Origin: Brachybacterium halotolerans
GTDB taxonomy: Bacteria; Actinomycetota; Actinomycetes; Actinomycetales; Dermabacteraceae
DNA: 64,000 bases
Reading direction: 5' to 3'
Assembly: GCF_016623465.1 (NCBI RefSeq)
Contig: NZ_JAEDAJ010000002.1
Span: 452,155-516,154 of the forward strand
Position numbers and translations under genes: made by a program
The notes under the pieces: model-generated
What the model saw: the letters and a program-made list of their open reading frames with translations, nothing else
Told to the model about the DNA's origin: nothing
Database searches by the model: none
Shown: piece by piece, positions 43,561 to 53,328 of the stretch
Numbering within the stretch: position 1 is the first letter of the stretch
Layout: every line of letters starts with the position of its first letter

Positions 43561-44901
43561 ATGCCCATCGGCCGACCCAAGCCACTGACCGGCTGGAAGG
43601 CGACCGCGGCCGTCTCGATGTCCAACTACATCGATTCCGGCTCGATCATCGCGATCGCCACGTCCCTGGGGTTCTGGGGCGCCGCCTACTTCCCCGACGA
43701 CAGCGGACGCATCGCCGGGCTGCTCGCCGCCTTCAGCTCGAACGCCTTCGGCGCCGCCGTCGGCGCGCTCATCGGCGGTCCGCTCTGCGACAAGTACGGC
43801 CGCAAGTTCATCTACACCTACGACCTGCTGCTGTACGCGGTCGGCGGTCTGATCGCGACGTTCGCGATGAACCTGCCGATGCTCTTCGTCGGCTTCATCG
43901 TCATCGGCCTCGCGGTGGGCGCATCGGTGCCCGCGGGCTGGACGTACATCGCGGAGTCCGCGCCGACGCATCAGCGCGGGCGCCACATCGGCGCCACCCA
44001 GCTGGCATGGTCCGTCGGCCCGTTCATCGGCTTCGGCCTCGCCGCACTGCTCTCGCCCCTGGGGCTGGTGGGCAGCCGGATCATCTTCGCGCACCTCGTG
44101 GTGATCGCCCTGGTCACCTGGTACATCCGGCAGGGTCTCTACGAATCCGAGGCGTGGCAGAAGTCCAAGGGCGGGCAGCAGGCCAAGGCCCCGTCGATCT
44201 GGACCTCCCTGCGCGGCCTGTTCAGCCGGAAGGCCAACATCACGGCGCTGCTGTTCCTGGTGGCGATCTACACCTTCTGGAACCAGGCGGCGAGCCAGAA
44301 CGGGATCTTCCTGCCCACGATCCTGTCGTCGATGGGCTTCGGGACGCTCGCCTCGGACCTCTTCTCGATGCTCACCTGGGCGTTCGTCATCATCGGCACG
44401 ATCGTGTTCATGGTCTTCGTCGACAAGGTGTCCTACCGCTGGTTCTTCCTCGTCGGCGGGGCGATGGCCGTGGTCTCGTGGGTCGTCCTCGTCTTCGGCC
44501 CGTCCACCGCGGCGGCCACGGCCTTCGGGTACGCGATCCTGTGGGGGCTCTCCTCCGGCCCGTCGGCCCAGGCCTTCTACTCGGTGTGGTCCCCCGAGCT
44601 GTTCGCGACGCCGTACCGCGCCGGGGCCCAGGGACTGGTCTTCTTCACCGTCCGCGTCGCCTCGGGGATCATCTCGCTGGTCTTCCCCGTGATCCTGATG
44701 GGCGCGAACGGTCTGCTCATCGACGGCCTGATCCTCATCGCCTTCCTGCTCGCCTCGACGCTGATCGGCACGATCTTCGCCCCGCGCACCCAGGGCAAGG
44801 AGCTGCGCGAGATCGAGATCGAGCGCTACGGCGAGGTCGTGTCGGCCGGGCTGCTCGATGCCGAGGCGGGACGCCCCCGGACGGACGACGAGGGGCGCTG
44901 A
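43561..44901 (+). CDS. MFS transporter (sugar porter-like)
   Basis: A 446-residue major facilitator with 12 hydrophobic helices. The loop 2-3 motif GGPLCDKYGRKF and the later RGRHIGATQL are typical of sugar porters. It is preceded by a good ribosome-binding site (GAAGGAG). It is the first gene after the LacI-controlled promoter, followed within 43 bases by a second MFS gene and then the rhamnose enzymes. Uptake of rhamnose, a rhamnosyl-sugar or a uronate is the likely role, from context only. Confidence 0.87.
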   Translation: MPIGRPKPLTGWKATAAVSMSNYIDSGSIIAIATSLGFWGAAYFPDDSGRIAGLLAAFSSNAFGAAVGALIGGPLCDKYGRKFIYTYDLLLYAVGGLIATFAMNLPMLFVGFIVIGLAVGASVPAGWTYIAESAPTHQRGRHIGATQLAWSVGPFIGFGLAALLSPLGLVGSRIIFAHLVVIALVTWYIRQGLYESEAWQKSKGGQQAKAPSIWTSLRGLFSRKANITALLFLVAIYTFWNQAASQNGIFLPTILSSMGFGTLASDLFSMLTWAFVIIGTIVFMVFVDKVSYRWFFLVGGAMAVVSWVVLVFGPSTAAATAFGYAILWGLSSGPSAQAFYSVWSPELFATPYRAGAQGLVFFTVRVASGIISLVFPVILMGANGLLIDGLILIAFLLASTLIGTIFAPRTQGKELREIEIERYGEVVSAGLLDAEAGRPRTDDEGR

Positions 44902-44944
44902 CCATGCACCACGACGACCTCCGTCCGATCCCAGGAGCCCGGTC

Positions 44945-46297
44945 ATGACCACGGACGCCGCGCCCGCGCGCGCTCCCCATCCGTGGCACGTCGCGATCGT
45001 CTGCGGCATGGCCTCCTACATCGACGCCGCCGCGATCGTGAGCTCCGGGATCGCGCTGGTGATCTACCAGCAGGCGATCGGCCTGACGAACGGCCAGGTG
45101 GGGATCCTCTCCGGGCTGCTCACCTTCTGCATCGCGATCGGCGCGATCACGGGCGGGCGACTGGGCGACCGGCTCGGCCGACGCCACGTCTTCATCGCGA
45201 CGATGGCGATGGTGGTCCTCGGGGCCGTGCTCCTCGTCCTCGCGGGCACCTTCACCAGCCTGCTGCTGGGCACGGTGCTCGTGGGACTCGGCACCGGCGC
45301 CGACCTGCCGGTCTCGCTCGCCACGATCTCCGAGGCCGCGAGCGACGCGAACCGCGGGAAGCTGCTCGGCTTCTCCCAGGTCCTGTGGACCGCGGGCATC
45401 CTGGGGACGACGGCCACCTCCGCCGTGGTGGGAGGAATGGGGCACCTGGGCGGGCAGATCATGTTCGCCATGATCGGGGTGATCGCGCTCGTGGTCCTCG
45501 CGCTGCGGCTGACGATCCCGGAGTCCCGCTCGTGGCAGGACGCCCACGCCGAGCGCCTCGCCGGGGCCGACACCGTCCGCGCCCAGCGCACCGGCCTGAA
45601 GGACCTGCTGACCGAGCGTCTCTATCTCGTGCCCTTCGCCGCGATCCTGGTGTTCTACTCGCTCACCAACATCGGCGCGAACACGGGCGGCCAGTTCGGC
45701 ACCTGGATCGCGGTGAACGTCGTGGGCGTCTCGGTGCAGCTGAACTCCCTGATCAGCCTGGTGCTGTTCCCCGCCGGGTTCCTGTGGGCGTTCCTGTTCA
45801 TGCGGATCGTGGACACGCCGCACCGCATGACCTGGTTCCTCGTGGGCGCCGTGGCGCTGGTGGTCTCCTACCTGCTGCCCGCCGTGCTGGGCTTCTCCCT
45901 GCCGGTCTGGATCATCATGCAGATCGTCAACGGCTTCGGCGGCGGCTTCGCCTTCGAGGCCATCATGAAGGTCTGGTCCCAGGAGTCCTTCCCCACGCTC
46001 ATGCGCTCGAGCGCGCAGGGCACCACGATCGCCGTGGCCCGTGTGATCGCGGCCGTCGCCGGCATCCTCACCCCGTCCCTGCTGTACGCGAACCCTCGCG
46101 CCTTCTACGCGGGGATCGCCGCGGTGGTGCTGATCGGCGTGGTCGTCGGCCATCTCGTCTTCCGATCCCGCCGCGCGAACCTCTTCGACGTCGAGGCGAA
46201 GGACCTCGGCGAGGCGCAGGAGGAGCTGATGGAGCAGGGGCTCCGCGCCGACGCTCCCGCCGGGCCGTCCGCCGGGACCCGCCCCGGGCCGCCCTGA
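44945..46297 (+). CDS. MFS transporter
   Basis: A 450-residue major facilitator with 12 helices. The motif TGGRLGDRLGRRHVF after helix 2, DLPVSLATISEAA in helix 4 and RSSAQGTTIAVARVIAAVAG are in line with the sugar/metabolite porter branch. It shares an N-terminal pattern with the preceding transporter (ASYIDAAAIVSS and SNYIDSGSIIAI), so the two may be distant duplicates. The ATG at 44945 follows AGGAG by 9 bases. A C-rich 113-base gap separates it from rhamnose isomerase. Confidence 0.86.
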   Translation: MTTDAAPARAPHPWHVAIVCGMASYIDAAAIVSSGIALVIYQQAIGLTNGQVGILSGLLTFCIAIGAITGGRLGDRLGRRHVFIATMAMVVLGAVLLVLAGTFTSLLLGTVLVGLGTGADLPVSLATISEAASDANRGKLLGFSQVLWTAGILGTTATSAVVGGMGHLGGQIMFAMIGVIALVVLALRLTIPESRSWQDAHAERLAGADTVRAQRTGLKDLLTERLYLVPFAAILVFYSLTNIGANTGGQFGTWIAVNVVGVSVQLNSLISLVLFPAGFLWAFLFMRIVDTPHRMTWFLVGAVALVVSYLLPAVLGFSLPVWIIMQIVNGFGGGFAFEAIMKVWSQESFPTLMRSSAQGTTIAVARVIAAVAGILTPSLLYANPRAFYAGIAAVVLIGVVVGHLVFRSRRANLFDVEAKDLGEAQEELMEQGLRADAPAGPSAGTRPGPP

Positions 46298-46410
46298 CCG
46301 CCGCTCCTCCCGCAGGCCCGGAACATCATCCCGATCCATCGTCCCGACCCACCCGCTCGATCCACCCGTTCACCCCACCCGACCGCTCCCCCCGCGAAGG
46401 AGACCGCCAC

Positions 46411-47589
46411 ATGACGCACCTGACCGCCCTCCCCGACCCGATCGCCCGCGACCTCGCCGACTTCTCGATCGAGGTGCCCAGCTGGGGCTACGGGAACTCC
46501 GGCACCCGCTTCAAGGTGTTCACGACGCCCGGCACCCCGCGCGACCCGTACGAGAAGATCGCCGACGCCGCCCAGACGCACGCCTTCACCGGCGCCGCCC
46601 CGCGGGTCTCGCTGCACTACCCGTGGGACCGGGTCGAGGACTTCGGGGCACTGGCCGACTACGCCCGCGAGCAGGGCGTCACCGTCGGCATGATCAACTC
46701 CAACACCTTCCAGGACGACACCTATAAGTTCGGCTCCCTCACCCACGGCGACACGACCGTGCGCCGCCAGGCGATCGACCACCACCTCGAGTGCATCGAC
46801 GTCATGCGGGCGACCGGTTCGAAGGAGCTGAAGATCTGGCTGGCCGACGGCACGAACTACGCCGGCCAGGACTCGATCCGGGAGCGCCAGGACCGCCTCG
46901 CCGAGTCCCTGCAGGAGGTCTACGGGGGCCTCGCGGACGACGAGCGCCTCGTGCTCGAGTACAAGTTCTTCGAGCCGGCGTTCTACCACACGGACGTCCC
47001 GGACTGGGGCACGAGCCTGCTGCACTGCCTCGCCCTCGGCGAGAAGGCGATGGTGGTGCTCGACACCGGCCATCACGCGCCCGGCACCAACATCGAGTTC
47101 ATCGTGGCCCAGCTGCTGCGCCAGCAGCGCCTGGGCGCCTTCGACTTCAACTCCCGCAACTACGCGGACGACGACCTCATCGTGGGCGCCGCCGATCCGT
47201 TCCAGCTGGTGCGGATCCTCTTCGAGATCGTGCAGCAGGGCGCCCACCGGCCGGAGTCGGGCGTGAACTTCATGCTCGACCAGTGCCACAACCTGGAGTC
47301 GAAGATCCAGGGCCAGATCCGCTCCGTGATGAACGTGCAGGAGGCCCTGGCCAAGGCGCTGCTCGTGGACCGCGCGGCCCTCGCCGACGCCCAGCGCCGC
47401 AACGACGTGCTCGAGGCGAACGGCATCCTCATGGACGCCTTCTGGACCGACGTCCGCCCGGCGCTCGCGGCCTTCCGCGAGGAGCGCGGCCTGCCCGCCG
47501 ATCCCTTCGCGGCGTTCCGCGCGAGCGGCTACGAGGAGAAGGTCGCCGCCGAGCGCGTGGGCGGCGACCAGATGGGCTGGGGCGCCTGA
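46411..47589 (+). CDS. rhaI: L-rhamnose isomerase
   Basis: A 392-residue enzyme converting L-rhamnose to L-rhamnulose, the first step of phosphorylating rhamnose catabolism. It belongs to the actinobacterial/Pseudomonas-type TIM-barrel rhamnose isomerases. Metal-binding segments appear in LVLEYKFFEPAFYHTDVPDWG, VVLDTGHHAPGTNIE and FDFNSRNYADDDL, with GTRFKVF near the start and HLECIDVMRATGSKELKIW before the barrel centre. The ATG at 46411 has GAAGGAG upstream. The aldolase/dehydrogenase and kinase genes follow directly. Confidence 0.92.
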   Translation: MTHLTALPDPIARDLADFSIEVPSWGYGNSGTRFKVFTTPGTPRDPYEKIADAAQTHAFTGAAPRVSLHYPWDRVEDFGALADYAREQGVTVGMINSNTFQDDTYKFGSLTHGDTTVRRQAIDHHLECIDVMRATGSKELKIWLADGTNYAGQDSIRERQDRLAESLQEVYGGLADDERLVLEYKFFEPAFYHTDVPDWGTSLLHCLALGEKAMVVLDTGHHAPGTNIEFIVAQLLRQQRLGAFDFNSRNYADDDLIVGAADPFQLVRILFEIVQQGAHRPESGVNFMLDQCHNLESKIQGQIRSVMNVQEALAKALLVDRAALADAQRRNDVLEANGILMDAFWTDVRPALAAFREERGLPADPFAAFRASGYEEKVAAERVGGDQMGWGA

Positions 47590-47647
47590 CCCCTCGCCCG
47601 TCGGCCGGACCCCGTCTCCCCTCCGCATCCTCGACAGGAGAAACTTC

Positions 47648-49690
47648 ATGACCACTGCCCGCGAGACCATCGACGCGCTCCTGGAGCGTTCCCACCAGCT
47701 GGGCGCGGACCCGCGCACCACGAACTTCGCCGGCGGCAACACGTCGGCCAAGGGCACCGACACCGACCCCGTGACCGGCCAGGACGTCGACCTGCTGTGG
47801 GTCAAGGGCTCCGGCGGCGACCTCGGCACCCTGCAGGAGAATGGCCTCGCGGTGCTGCGCCTGGACCGCGTGCGCGCGCTGCGCGACGTCTACCCCGGCG
47901 TGGAGCGCGAGGACGAGATGGTCGCGGCCTTCGACCACTGCCTGTTCGGGAAGGGCGGCGCCGCACCCAGCATCGACACCGCGATGCACGCCCTGGTCGA
48001 CGCCGCGCACGTGGACCACCTCCACCCCGACGCGGGCATCGCGATCGCGACCGCTGCGGACGGCGAGCGCCTGACCCGCGAGATCTTCGGCGACGACGTG
48101 GTGTGGGTGCCGTGGCGTCGGCCCGGTTTCCAGCTGGGCCTCGACATCGCGGCCATCAAGGAGGCGAACCCGCAGGCCATCGGCTGCATCCTGGGCGGCC
48201 ACGGCATCACCGCCTGGGGCGAGACCTCGCAGGAGGCCCAGCAGCGCTCCGAGCGGATCATCCGAGAAGCCCAGGCGTATCTCGACGAGCGCGGCGCCGC
48301 CGATCCCTTCGGCGCGCACGATGACTCCCGCGAGGCGCTGCCCGAGGACGAGCGCCGCGCGAAGGCCTCGGCACTGCTCCCGGTGATCCGCGGGCTCGCC
48401 TCGACCGATGCGCCGATGATCGGGCACTGGACCGACACCGAGGACGTCCACGAGCTCCTGGCCGGGGAGAAGCTCGCGGCCCTCGCCGAGCTCGGCACGT
48501 CGTGCCCCGATCACTTCCTGCGCACGAAGGTCAAGCCGCTGGTCCTCGACCTGCCATCGGACGCCTCGACCGAGGAGCAGGTGGCGCGCCTGCGCGAGCT
48601 GCACGAGGCCTACCGCGAGGGCTACGCCGCCTACTACGCGCGCCACGCCTCGCAGGACTCCCCCGCCATGCGCGGCGCGGACCCGGCGATCGTGCTGGTC
48701 CCGGGCGTGGGCATGTTCTCCTTCGGGGCCGACGCGCAGACCGCACGGGTGGCCGGCGAGTTCTACGTCAACGCGATCCGGGTGATGCGCGGCGCCGAGT
48801 CCGTCTCGACCTACGCGCCGATCGACGAGGCGGAGAAGTTCCGCATCGAGTACTGGGCGCTCGAGGAGGCGAAGCTGCAGCGCCGCCCGCGGCCCAAGCC
48901 GCTCGCGACCCGCGTCGCGCTCGTGACCGGTGCCGGGTCCGGGATCGGGAGGGCGACCGCCGAGCGGCTCGTCGCCGAGGGCGCCTGCGTGGTCATCGCC
49001 GACCTGAACCTGGAGAACGCCCAGGCGGTCGCCGAGGAGCTCGGCGGACCGGACCGCGCCGTGGCCCTGCGGGCCGACGTCTCGGACGAGGCGTCCGTGG
49101 TGCAGATGGTGGCCGACGCGGTGCTCCCCTTCGGCGGCATCGACCTGATCGTCAACAACGCCGGGCTCTCCCTGTCCAAGCCGCTGCTCGAGACGACGGC
49201 GAAGGACTGGGACCTCCAGCACGACGTGATGGCGCGCGGCAGCTTCCTGGTCTCCCGCGAGGCGGCCCGGGTGATGATCGACCAGGCCATGGGCGGGGAC
49301 ATCATCTACATCTCCTCGAAGAACTCCGTGTTCGCGGGGCCCAACAACATCGCCTACTCGGCGACCAAGGCCGATCAGGCCCACCAGGTGCGCCTGCTCG
49401 CGGCCGAGCTCGGCGGCCACCAGATCCGCGTCAACGGCATCAACCCCGACGGGGTCGTGCGCGGCTCCGGCATCTTCGCGGGTGGCTGGGGCGCGAGCCG
49501 CGCGAAGGTCTACGGGGTCAAGGAGGAGGAGCTGGGCGAGTTCTACGCCCAGCGCACCCTGCTCAAGCGCGAGGTGCTCCCCGCGAACGTCGCGAACGCC
49601 GTGTTCGCGCTGACCGCGGGCGACCTCTCCCACACCACCGGTCTGCACATCCCCGTCGACGCGGGGGTCGCGGCCGCGTTCCTGCGATGA
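47648..49690 (+). CDS. rhaD: Bifunctional rhamnulose-1-phosphate aldolase/short-chain dehydrogenase
   Basis: A 680-residue fusion. Residues 1-~410 are a class II aldolase domain with the zinc histidines in AHVDHLHPDAGIAI (about 121-126), which splits L-rhamnulose-1-phosphate into dihydroxyacetone phosphate and L-lactaldehyde. Residues ~418-680 are a short-chain dehydrogenase domain with VTGAGSGIG, the active-site YSATKADQ (Tyr near 568) and the catalytic Ser in YISSKNS. That domain probably oxidises lactaldehyde to lactate. The ATG at 47648 follows GACAGGAG. Its stop overlaps the kinase start. Confidence 0.93.
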   Translation: MTTARETIDALLERSHQLGADPRTTNFAGGNTSAKGTDTDPVTGQDVDLLWVKGSGGDLGTLQENGLAVLRLDRVRALRDVYPGVEREDEMVAAFDHCLFGKGGAAPSIDTAMHALVDAAHVDHLHPDAGIAIATAADGERLTREIFGDDVVWVPWRRPGFQLGLDIAAIKEANPQAIGCILGGHGITAWGETSQEAQQRSERIIREAQAYLDERGAADPFGAHDDSREALPEDERRAKASALLPVIRGLASTDAPMIGHWTDTEDVHELLAGEKLAALAELGTSCPDHFLRTKVKPLVLDLPSDASTEEQVARLRELHEAYREGYAAYYARHASQDSPAMRGADPAIVLVPGVGMFSFGADAQTARVAGEFYVNAIRVMRGAESVSTYAPIDEAEKFRIEYWALEEAKLQRRPRPKPLATRVALVTGAGSGIGRATAERLVAEGACVVIADLNLENAQAVAEELGGPDRAVALRADVSDEASVVQMVADAVLPFGGIDLIVNNAGLSLSKPLLETTAKDWDLQHDVMARGSFLVSREAARVMIDQAMGGDIIYISSKNSVFAGPNNIAYSATKADQAHQVRLLAAELGGHQIRVNGINPDGVVRGSGIFAGGWGASRAKVYGVKEEELGEFYAQRTLLKREVLPANVANAVFALTAGDLSHTTGLHIPVDAGVAAAFLR

Positions 49691-51336
49691 GCCCGGGACC
49701 GGCGTCCGACGGGGCGCGCCCGCAGGCGGACGGGGCCGACGGGGCGCGACTACGGGCAGAAGGGGCGGACGGGGCGCGTCCACAGGCCGACGATCGGCCG
49801 CTCGCCCTGGCCGCGATCGACCTGGGCGCGACCTCGGGACGCGTGATGGTCGGTCTTCTGCACCCGTCGCCCTCCGCCACGACCGGCGGCGGCGGCCGCG
49901 GCGACGGCGGCCACGGCGACGACGACAACGACGACCCGACCCGCCGCCTCGACCTGCACGCCGCGCACCGCTTCGAGAACCGCCTAGAACGGCGCGATGG
50001 TCATCTGAGCTGGGACATCGACGCCCTGTGGGAGCAGGTGCGGCAGGGGCTCGCAGCCGCCGAGCGCCTCGCACAGGACCTCGGCGCGGACGGCATCGCC
50101 TCGATCGGCGTGGACTCCTGGGCCGTCGACTACGCCCTCGTCGGCCCCGACGGCGAGCGGATCGGCGAGGTGATCGCCTACCGCGACGATCGCACCGACG
50201 GCGCCGCGGAGAGCGTCGCCCACCGCGTCGACGTCGGGCGGCAGTTCGCGCTGACCGGCATCGCCCAGCAGCCCTTCAACACCCTCTACCAGCTCGCCGT
50301 CGACGATCGCCTCGCGAATGCCCCCGACGGCACGCAGGCGCTGCTGGTCCCGGACCTGCTCTCCCTCCTGCTCACCGGCGAGCGCCGCACGGAGCTCACG
50401 AACGCCTCGACGACCGGAATGCTCGCGGCCGGCGAGAACGCCTGGTCCCCCGAGCTGCTGGGGGCCGCGGGCGTCACGAAGGAGCAGTTCGCGCCTCTCG
50501 TCCGACCCGGTGAGCGCGTCGGCACGGTCCGCAGCGACCTCGCGCGCGAGCTGGGCATCGGCGAGGTGCCGGTGATCGCCGTCGGCTCCCATGACACGGC
50601 CTCGGCCGTTCTCGCCGTCCCCGCCGCGGAGGACGACCCCGTCGCCTTCATCTCCTCCGGCACCTGGTCGCTCATCGGCCTCGAGCTCGAGTCGCCCGTC
50701 CTCACCGAGGCGGCCCGCGGGGCCGGTTTCACGAACGAGCGCGGCGTCGACTCCACGTACCGCTTCCTCAAGAACGTGGCGGGGATGTGGCTGGTCAGCG
50801 AGTCGATCGCGCAGTGGGAGGAGTCCGGGGCGCGCATCGACCTCGACGACCTGCTCGCCGCCGCGGCCGCGGTCCCCGGCGACAGGTTCCGTATCAACCC
50901 GACGGACCCGTGCTTCCTCGCCCCGGGCCGGATGGCCGGCCGCGTGGCCGATGCCGCCCGCGTGATCGGCGGGGACGAGGAGCGCCCGCGCACCCCGGCC
51001 CACCTGGTGCGCTGCATCCTCGAATCCCTCGCCGAGACCTATCGGGACGAGCTGCACGCGGCGTGCCGTCTGGCGCGCCGCCCGCTGCCGGAGCGCCTGC
51101 ACGTGGTGGGCGGCGGCAGCCGGAACCGCCTGCTCAACCAGCTGACCGCGGACGCCCTGGGCATCGAGGTCGTCGCGGGGCCGATGGAGGCAACCGCACT
51201 GGGGAACCTCACGCTGCAGGCCCGGGCCCTCGGCGCGATCCCCCACCGCAGCGGCTCGATCCGCGAGCTGGTCCGCGCGAGCGTGGAGCTGGAGGTGTTC
51301 GCGCCCGGAGGGACCTCGGCGTCGAGCGCTCGGTGA
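49687..51336 (+). CDS. rhaB: Rhamnulokinase
   Basis: A 549-residue FGGY-family kinase that phosphorylates L-rhamnulose with ATP. The phosphate-1 motif AAIDLGATSGRVMVGLL is near residues 38-54. SIGVDSWAVDYALVG, ALVPDLLSLLL-like VPDLLSLLLTGERRTE, VGSHDTASAV, FISSGTWSLIG and HVVGGGSRNRLLNQLTADAL are typical of rhamnulokinases. The start ATG at 49687 overlaps the aldolase stop (ATGA). Residues 1-~37 are repeats of ADGA/RPQADG, and a Gly/Asp/His-rich insert follows the first motif, both absent from typical kinases. Cytoplasmic. Confidence 0.93.
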   Translation: MSPGPASDGARPQADGADGARLRAEGADGARPQADDRPLALAAIDLGATSGRVMVGLLHPSPSATTGGGGRGDGGHGDDDNDDPTRRLDLHAAHRFENRLERRDGHLSWDIDALWEQVRQGLAAAERLAQDLGADGIASIGVDSWAVDYALVGPDGERIGEVIAYRDDRTDGAAESVAHRVDVGRQFALTGIAQQPFNTLYQLAVDDRLANAPDGTQALLVPDLLSLLLTGERRTELTNASTTGMLAAGENAWSPELLGAAGVTKEQFAPLVRPGERVGTVRSDLARELGIGEVPVIAVGSHDTASAVLAVPAAEDDPVAFISSGTWSLIGLELESPVLTEAARGAGFTNERGVDSTYRFLKNVAGMWLVSESIAQWEESGARIDLDDLLAAAAAVPGDRFRINPTDPCFLAPGRMAGRVADAARVIGGDEERPRTPAHLVRCILESLAETYRDELHAACRLARRPLPERLHVVGGGSRNRLLNQLTADALGIEVVAGPMEATALGNLTLQARALGAIPHRSGSIRELVRASVELEVFAPGGTSASSAR

Positions 51337-51343
51337 GGACCGC

Positions 51344-51916
51344 TCAGGCCCTCCGCCACGCTTGACGGGCGAACACCGACGCGTAGGCGGCCGTGCACGC
51401 GGCGAGGGTGAGACCGGCGAGGCTGCGTCCGGCGGCCGGGTCGAGATCCCCGCGCAGGACGAGCACGATCGCCGCGCCCGCCCCCAGGCAGCCGACCACT
51501 GCGGCGACGACGTGCAGCATCTGGTCCTGGATCAGGCGGAACAGGGCGAAGTGCGCCGCGACGATGAAGGCGACCGCCGGCACGACCAGGGCGCCGTGCC
51601 CTGTCCTGCCCAGCAGCACGCAGACGAGCGGGATCACGAGCACCTCGATGCCGGCGAAGATTCCTGCCGCGCGGCCGGAGACGAGGCCTCCGCGCTCCCT
51701 GTCGCCCCGCGCGGACCGGGGTCGGCCGCCCCCGCTCCGCGGATCCCGTCGGCCGCGCCCCAGAGCGACCGCGCCCATGATGACGGCGAGCCCTCCGAGC
51801 ACCATGCCGATGACGGCGATGACGGGGAGCGTCTCCAGGGCGTTGGAGGACCAGGCGGTCGTCATGAGTCCCATGAAGACGGTGAGGCCGGCGAAGACGC
51901 GTCGTTCGGTGGTCAT
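51344..51916 (-). CDS. Hypothetical membrane protein
   Basis: A 190-residue protein with about six hydrophobic segments: two before an Arg/Gly-rich cytoplasmic loop (residues ~55-78), and four after it. A histidine sits in VAAHFALFRLIQDQML. I do not recognise a family. It ends 7 bases from the rhamnulokinase stop on the other strand. It has no visible link to rhamnose use other than location between rhaB and the LacI regulator. Confidence 0.7.
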   Translation of the reverse strand: MTTERRVFAGLTVFMGLMTTAWSSNALETLPVIAVIGMVLGGLAVIMGAVALGRGRRDPRSGGGRPRSARGDRERGGLVSGRAAGIFAGIEVLVIPLVCVLLGRTGHGALVVPAVAFIVAAHFALFRLIQDQMLHVVAAVVGCLGAGAAIVLVLRGDLDPAAGRSLAGLTLAACTAAYASVFARQAWRRA

Positions 51917-52010
51917 GGGTCGATCCTGCCGATCCGGCGGGCGCGCCGGATCCGTTCCCTGTCACTCCCGGCCCATGACAACCGTCATCGAGATGCGGCC
52001 GGGACCGGGC

Positions 52011-53054
52011 TCATCCGCGCGAGGACCCGCGCCGCACCAGCTCCGGGCTGAAGCGCACGTGCCGGTCCACGGCGTCGGCCCCGGCGCTGATCTTCTCCTC
52101 GAGCAGGGCGAGGGCCGTGCGGCCCATGAGCTCGGAGGGCTGGGCGATGGAGGTCAGAGGGACCACGGTGCTGCGGGCGAAGGCGATGTCGTCGTAGCCG
52201 ACCATCGCGATCTCGTCGGGCACGGCGATCCCGGCCTCGTAGGCGAAGGCCTGCATCACGCCGACGGCCACGAGGTCGTTCACGCAGAACACACCGTCGG
52301 GCCGGTCCCCAGGTGAGCGCTCGGCGATCTCGGAGCCGGCGGCGCGCCCGGCGAGGACGCTGAGGTCGTCGGCCTCGATGAGCTCGAGCTCGAACCCGGC
52401 CTCGGTGGCGGCGGCCTCCGCGCCCTCGATGCGGGCGGAGACCTGATGGAGGTCCCCGCGGGCGAAGACCATGGCGGGGCGCCGCGCACCGCCCTCGACG
52501 AGGTGGGCGACGGCCAGGCGCCCTCCCTCGACGTCGTCCACGGAGACGGTCGAGCCGCCGGCGCCCCCGCCCGCGCGTCCGTCCGCGCCTCGTTCCCCCT
52601 CGTCCTCGACCATCACCACAGGGGTGCCGCGGTCGACGATCGAGCGGACCAGCTCGCGGTCGGTGCCCGCGGAGGCGAGGAGGATGCCGCGCACGCGCTG
52701 CTCCTCGAAGAGGGAGAGGTAGAGCTTCTCGCGCTCGGCGCTGTTGCCCGAGCTGCCCACGATCACGGCGAGCCCGGAGTCCTCGGCGGCGGCCTCCATG
52801 CCATGCACGAGGTCGGCGTAGAAGGGGTTCGTCGAGTCCAGGACGATCGCGCCGACGGTCCGCGAGCGGCCCATCTTCAGCAGGCGCGCGGCGTCGTTGC
52901 GCACGTAGCCGAGCTCGGCGATGGCCTGCTCGACGCGGGCCCGACGGTCCGCGGAGACGATGTCGGGACGGTTCAGCACGTTCGATACGGTGCCCACGGA
53001 CACCCCGGCCGCACGGGCCACGTCCTTCATGCCGACCGGTCGCGAGTTCCCCAC
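52011..53054 (-). CDS. LacI family transcriptional regulator (likely rhamnose regulon)
   Basis: A 347-residue repressor-type protein. The N-terminal helix-turn-helix and hinge are standard (MKDVARAAGVSVGTVSNVLN, then ARLLKMGRSRTVG), followed by a periplasmic-binding-protein-like sensor domain (IVLDSTNPFYADLVHGME to RFSPELVRRGS). The GTG at 53054 lies 7 bases after a TAGCGT -10 box, as for a leaderless transcript; ATG 53030 is the alternative. It is flanked by the rhamnose operon and divergent from the GH78 gene. Both promoters carry a 12-base LacI-type site, so it is the best candidate regulator of rhamnose use. The inducer is unknown. Confidence 0.88.
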   Translation of the reverse strand: MGNSRPVGMKDVARAAGVSVGTVSNVLNRPDIVSADRRARVEQAIAELGYVRNDAARLLKMGRSRTVGAIVLDSTNPFYADLVHGMEAAAEDSGLAVIVGSSGNSAEREKLYLSLFEEQRVRGILLASAGTDRELVRSIVDRGTPVVMVEDEGERGADGRAGGGAGGSTVSVDDVEGGRLAVAHLVEGGARRPAMVFARGDLHQVSARIEGAEAAATEAGFELELIEADDLSVLAGRAAGSEIAERSPGDRPDGVFCVNDLVAVGVMQAFAYEAGIAVPDEIAMVGYDDIAFARSTVVPLTSIAQPSELMGRTALALLEEKISAGADAVDRHVRFSPELVRRGSSRG

Positions 53055-53219
53055 GGAGCCGACGCTACCCCACGATGCGCCCATGACCGGCGGGATCCCG
53101 GCGAGGTGCCGTGCGGTCCCGCCCACGGAGCCGAGCGCGGCCCCGCCCGCGGGGACACCCCCGGTCTCGCCTGCGCACCCGAAGGCACGCGCCCATCGAC
53201 CCACATGCCGCACTACTCT

Positions 53220-53231
53220 TGCAACGTTTCA
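53220..53231. promoter_or_regulatory. LacI-type operator before GH78 rhamnosidase
   Basis: TGCAACGTTTCA, a 12-base site one mismatch from palindromic and centred on CG, lies right after a TACTCT -10-like box (53214-53219) and about 98 bases before the GH78 start. It closely resembles the site in the rhamnose operon promoter (TGAATCGTTTCA), with the same 12-base spacing. Confidence 0.65.
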
Positions 53232-53328
53232 TCAACCGTGGTGGACTTGCATCGCACCGCGTCCCGCACGGCACCGCGCCGGGCACGCCGCGGCCCCGAC
53301 ACCGTCGTCCTCCGCAGGAGCAGCCCTC

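Noticed and set aside
46298-46410. C-rich gap before rhaI considered as a riboswitch or leader RNA
   Set aside because: It has almost no G to pair with the C runs, so no stable structure forms; it looks like an unstructured spacer.
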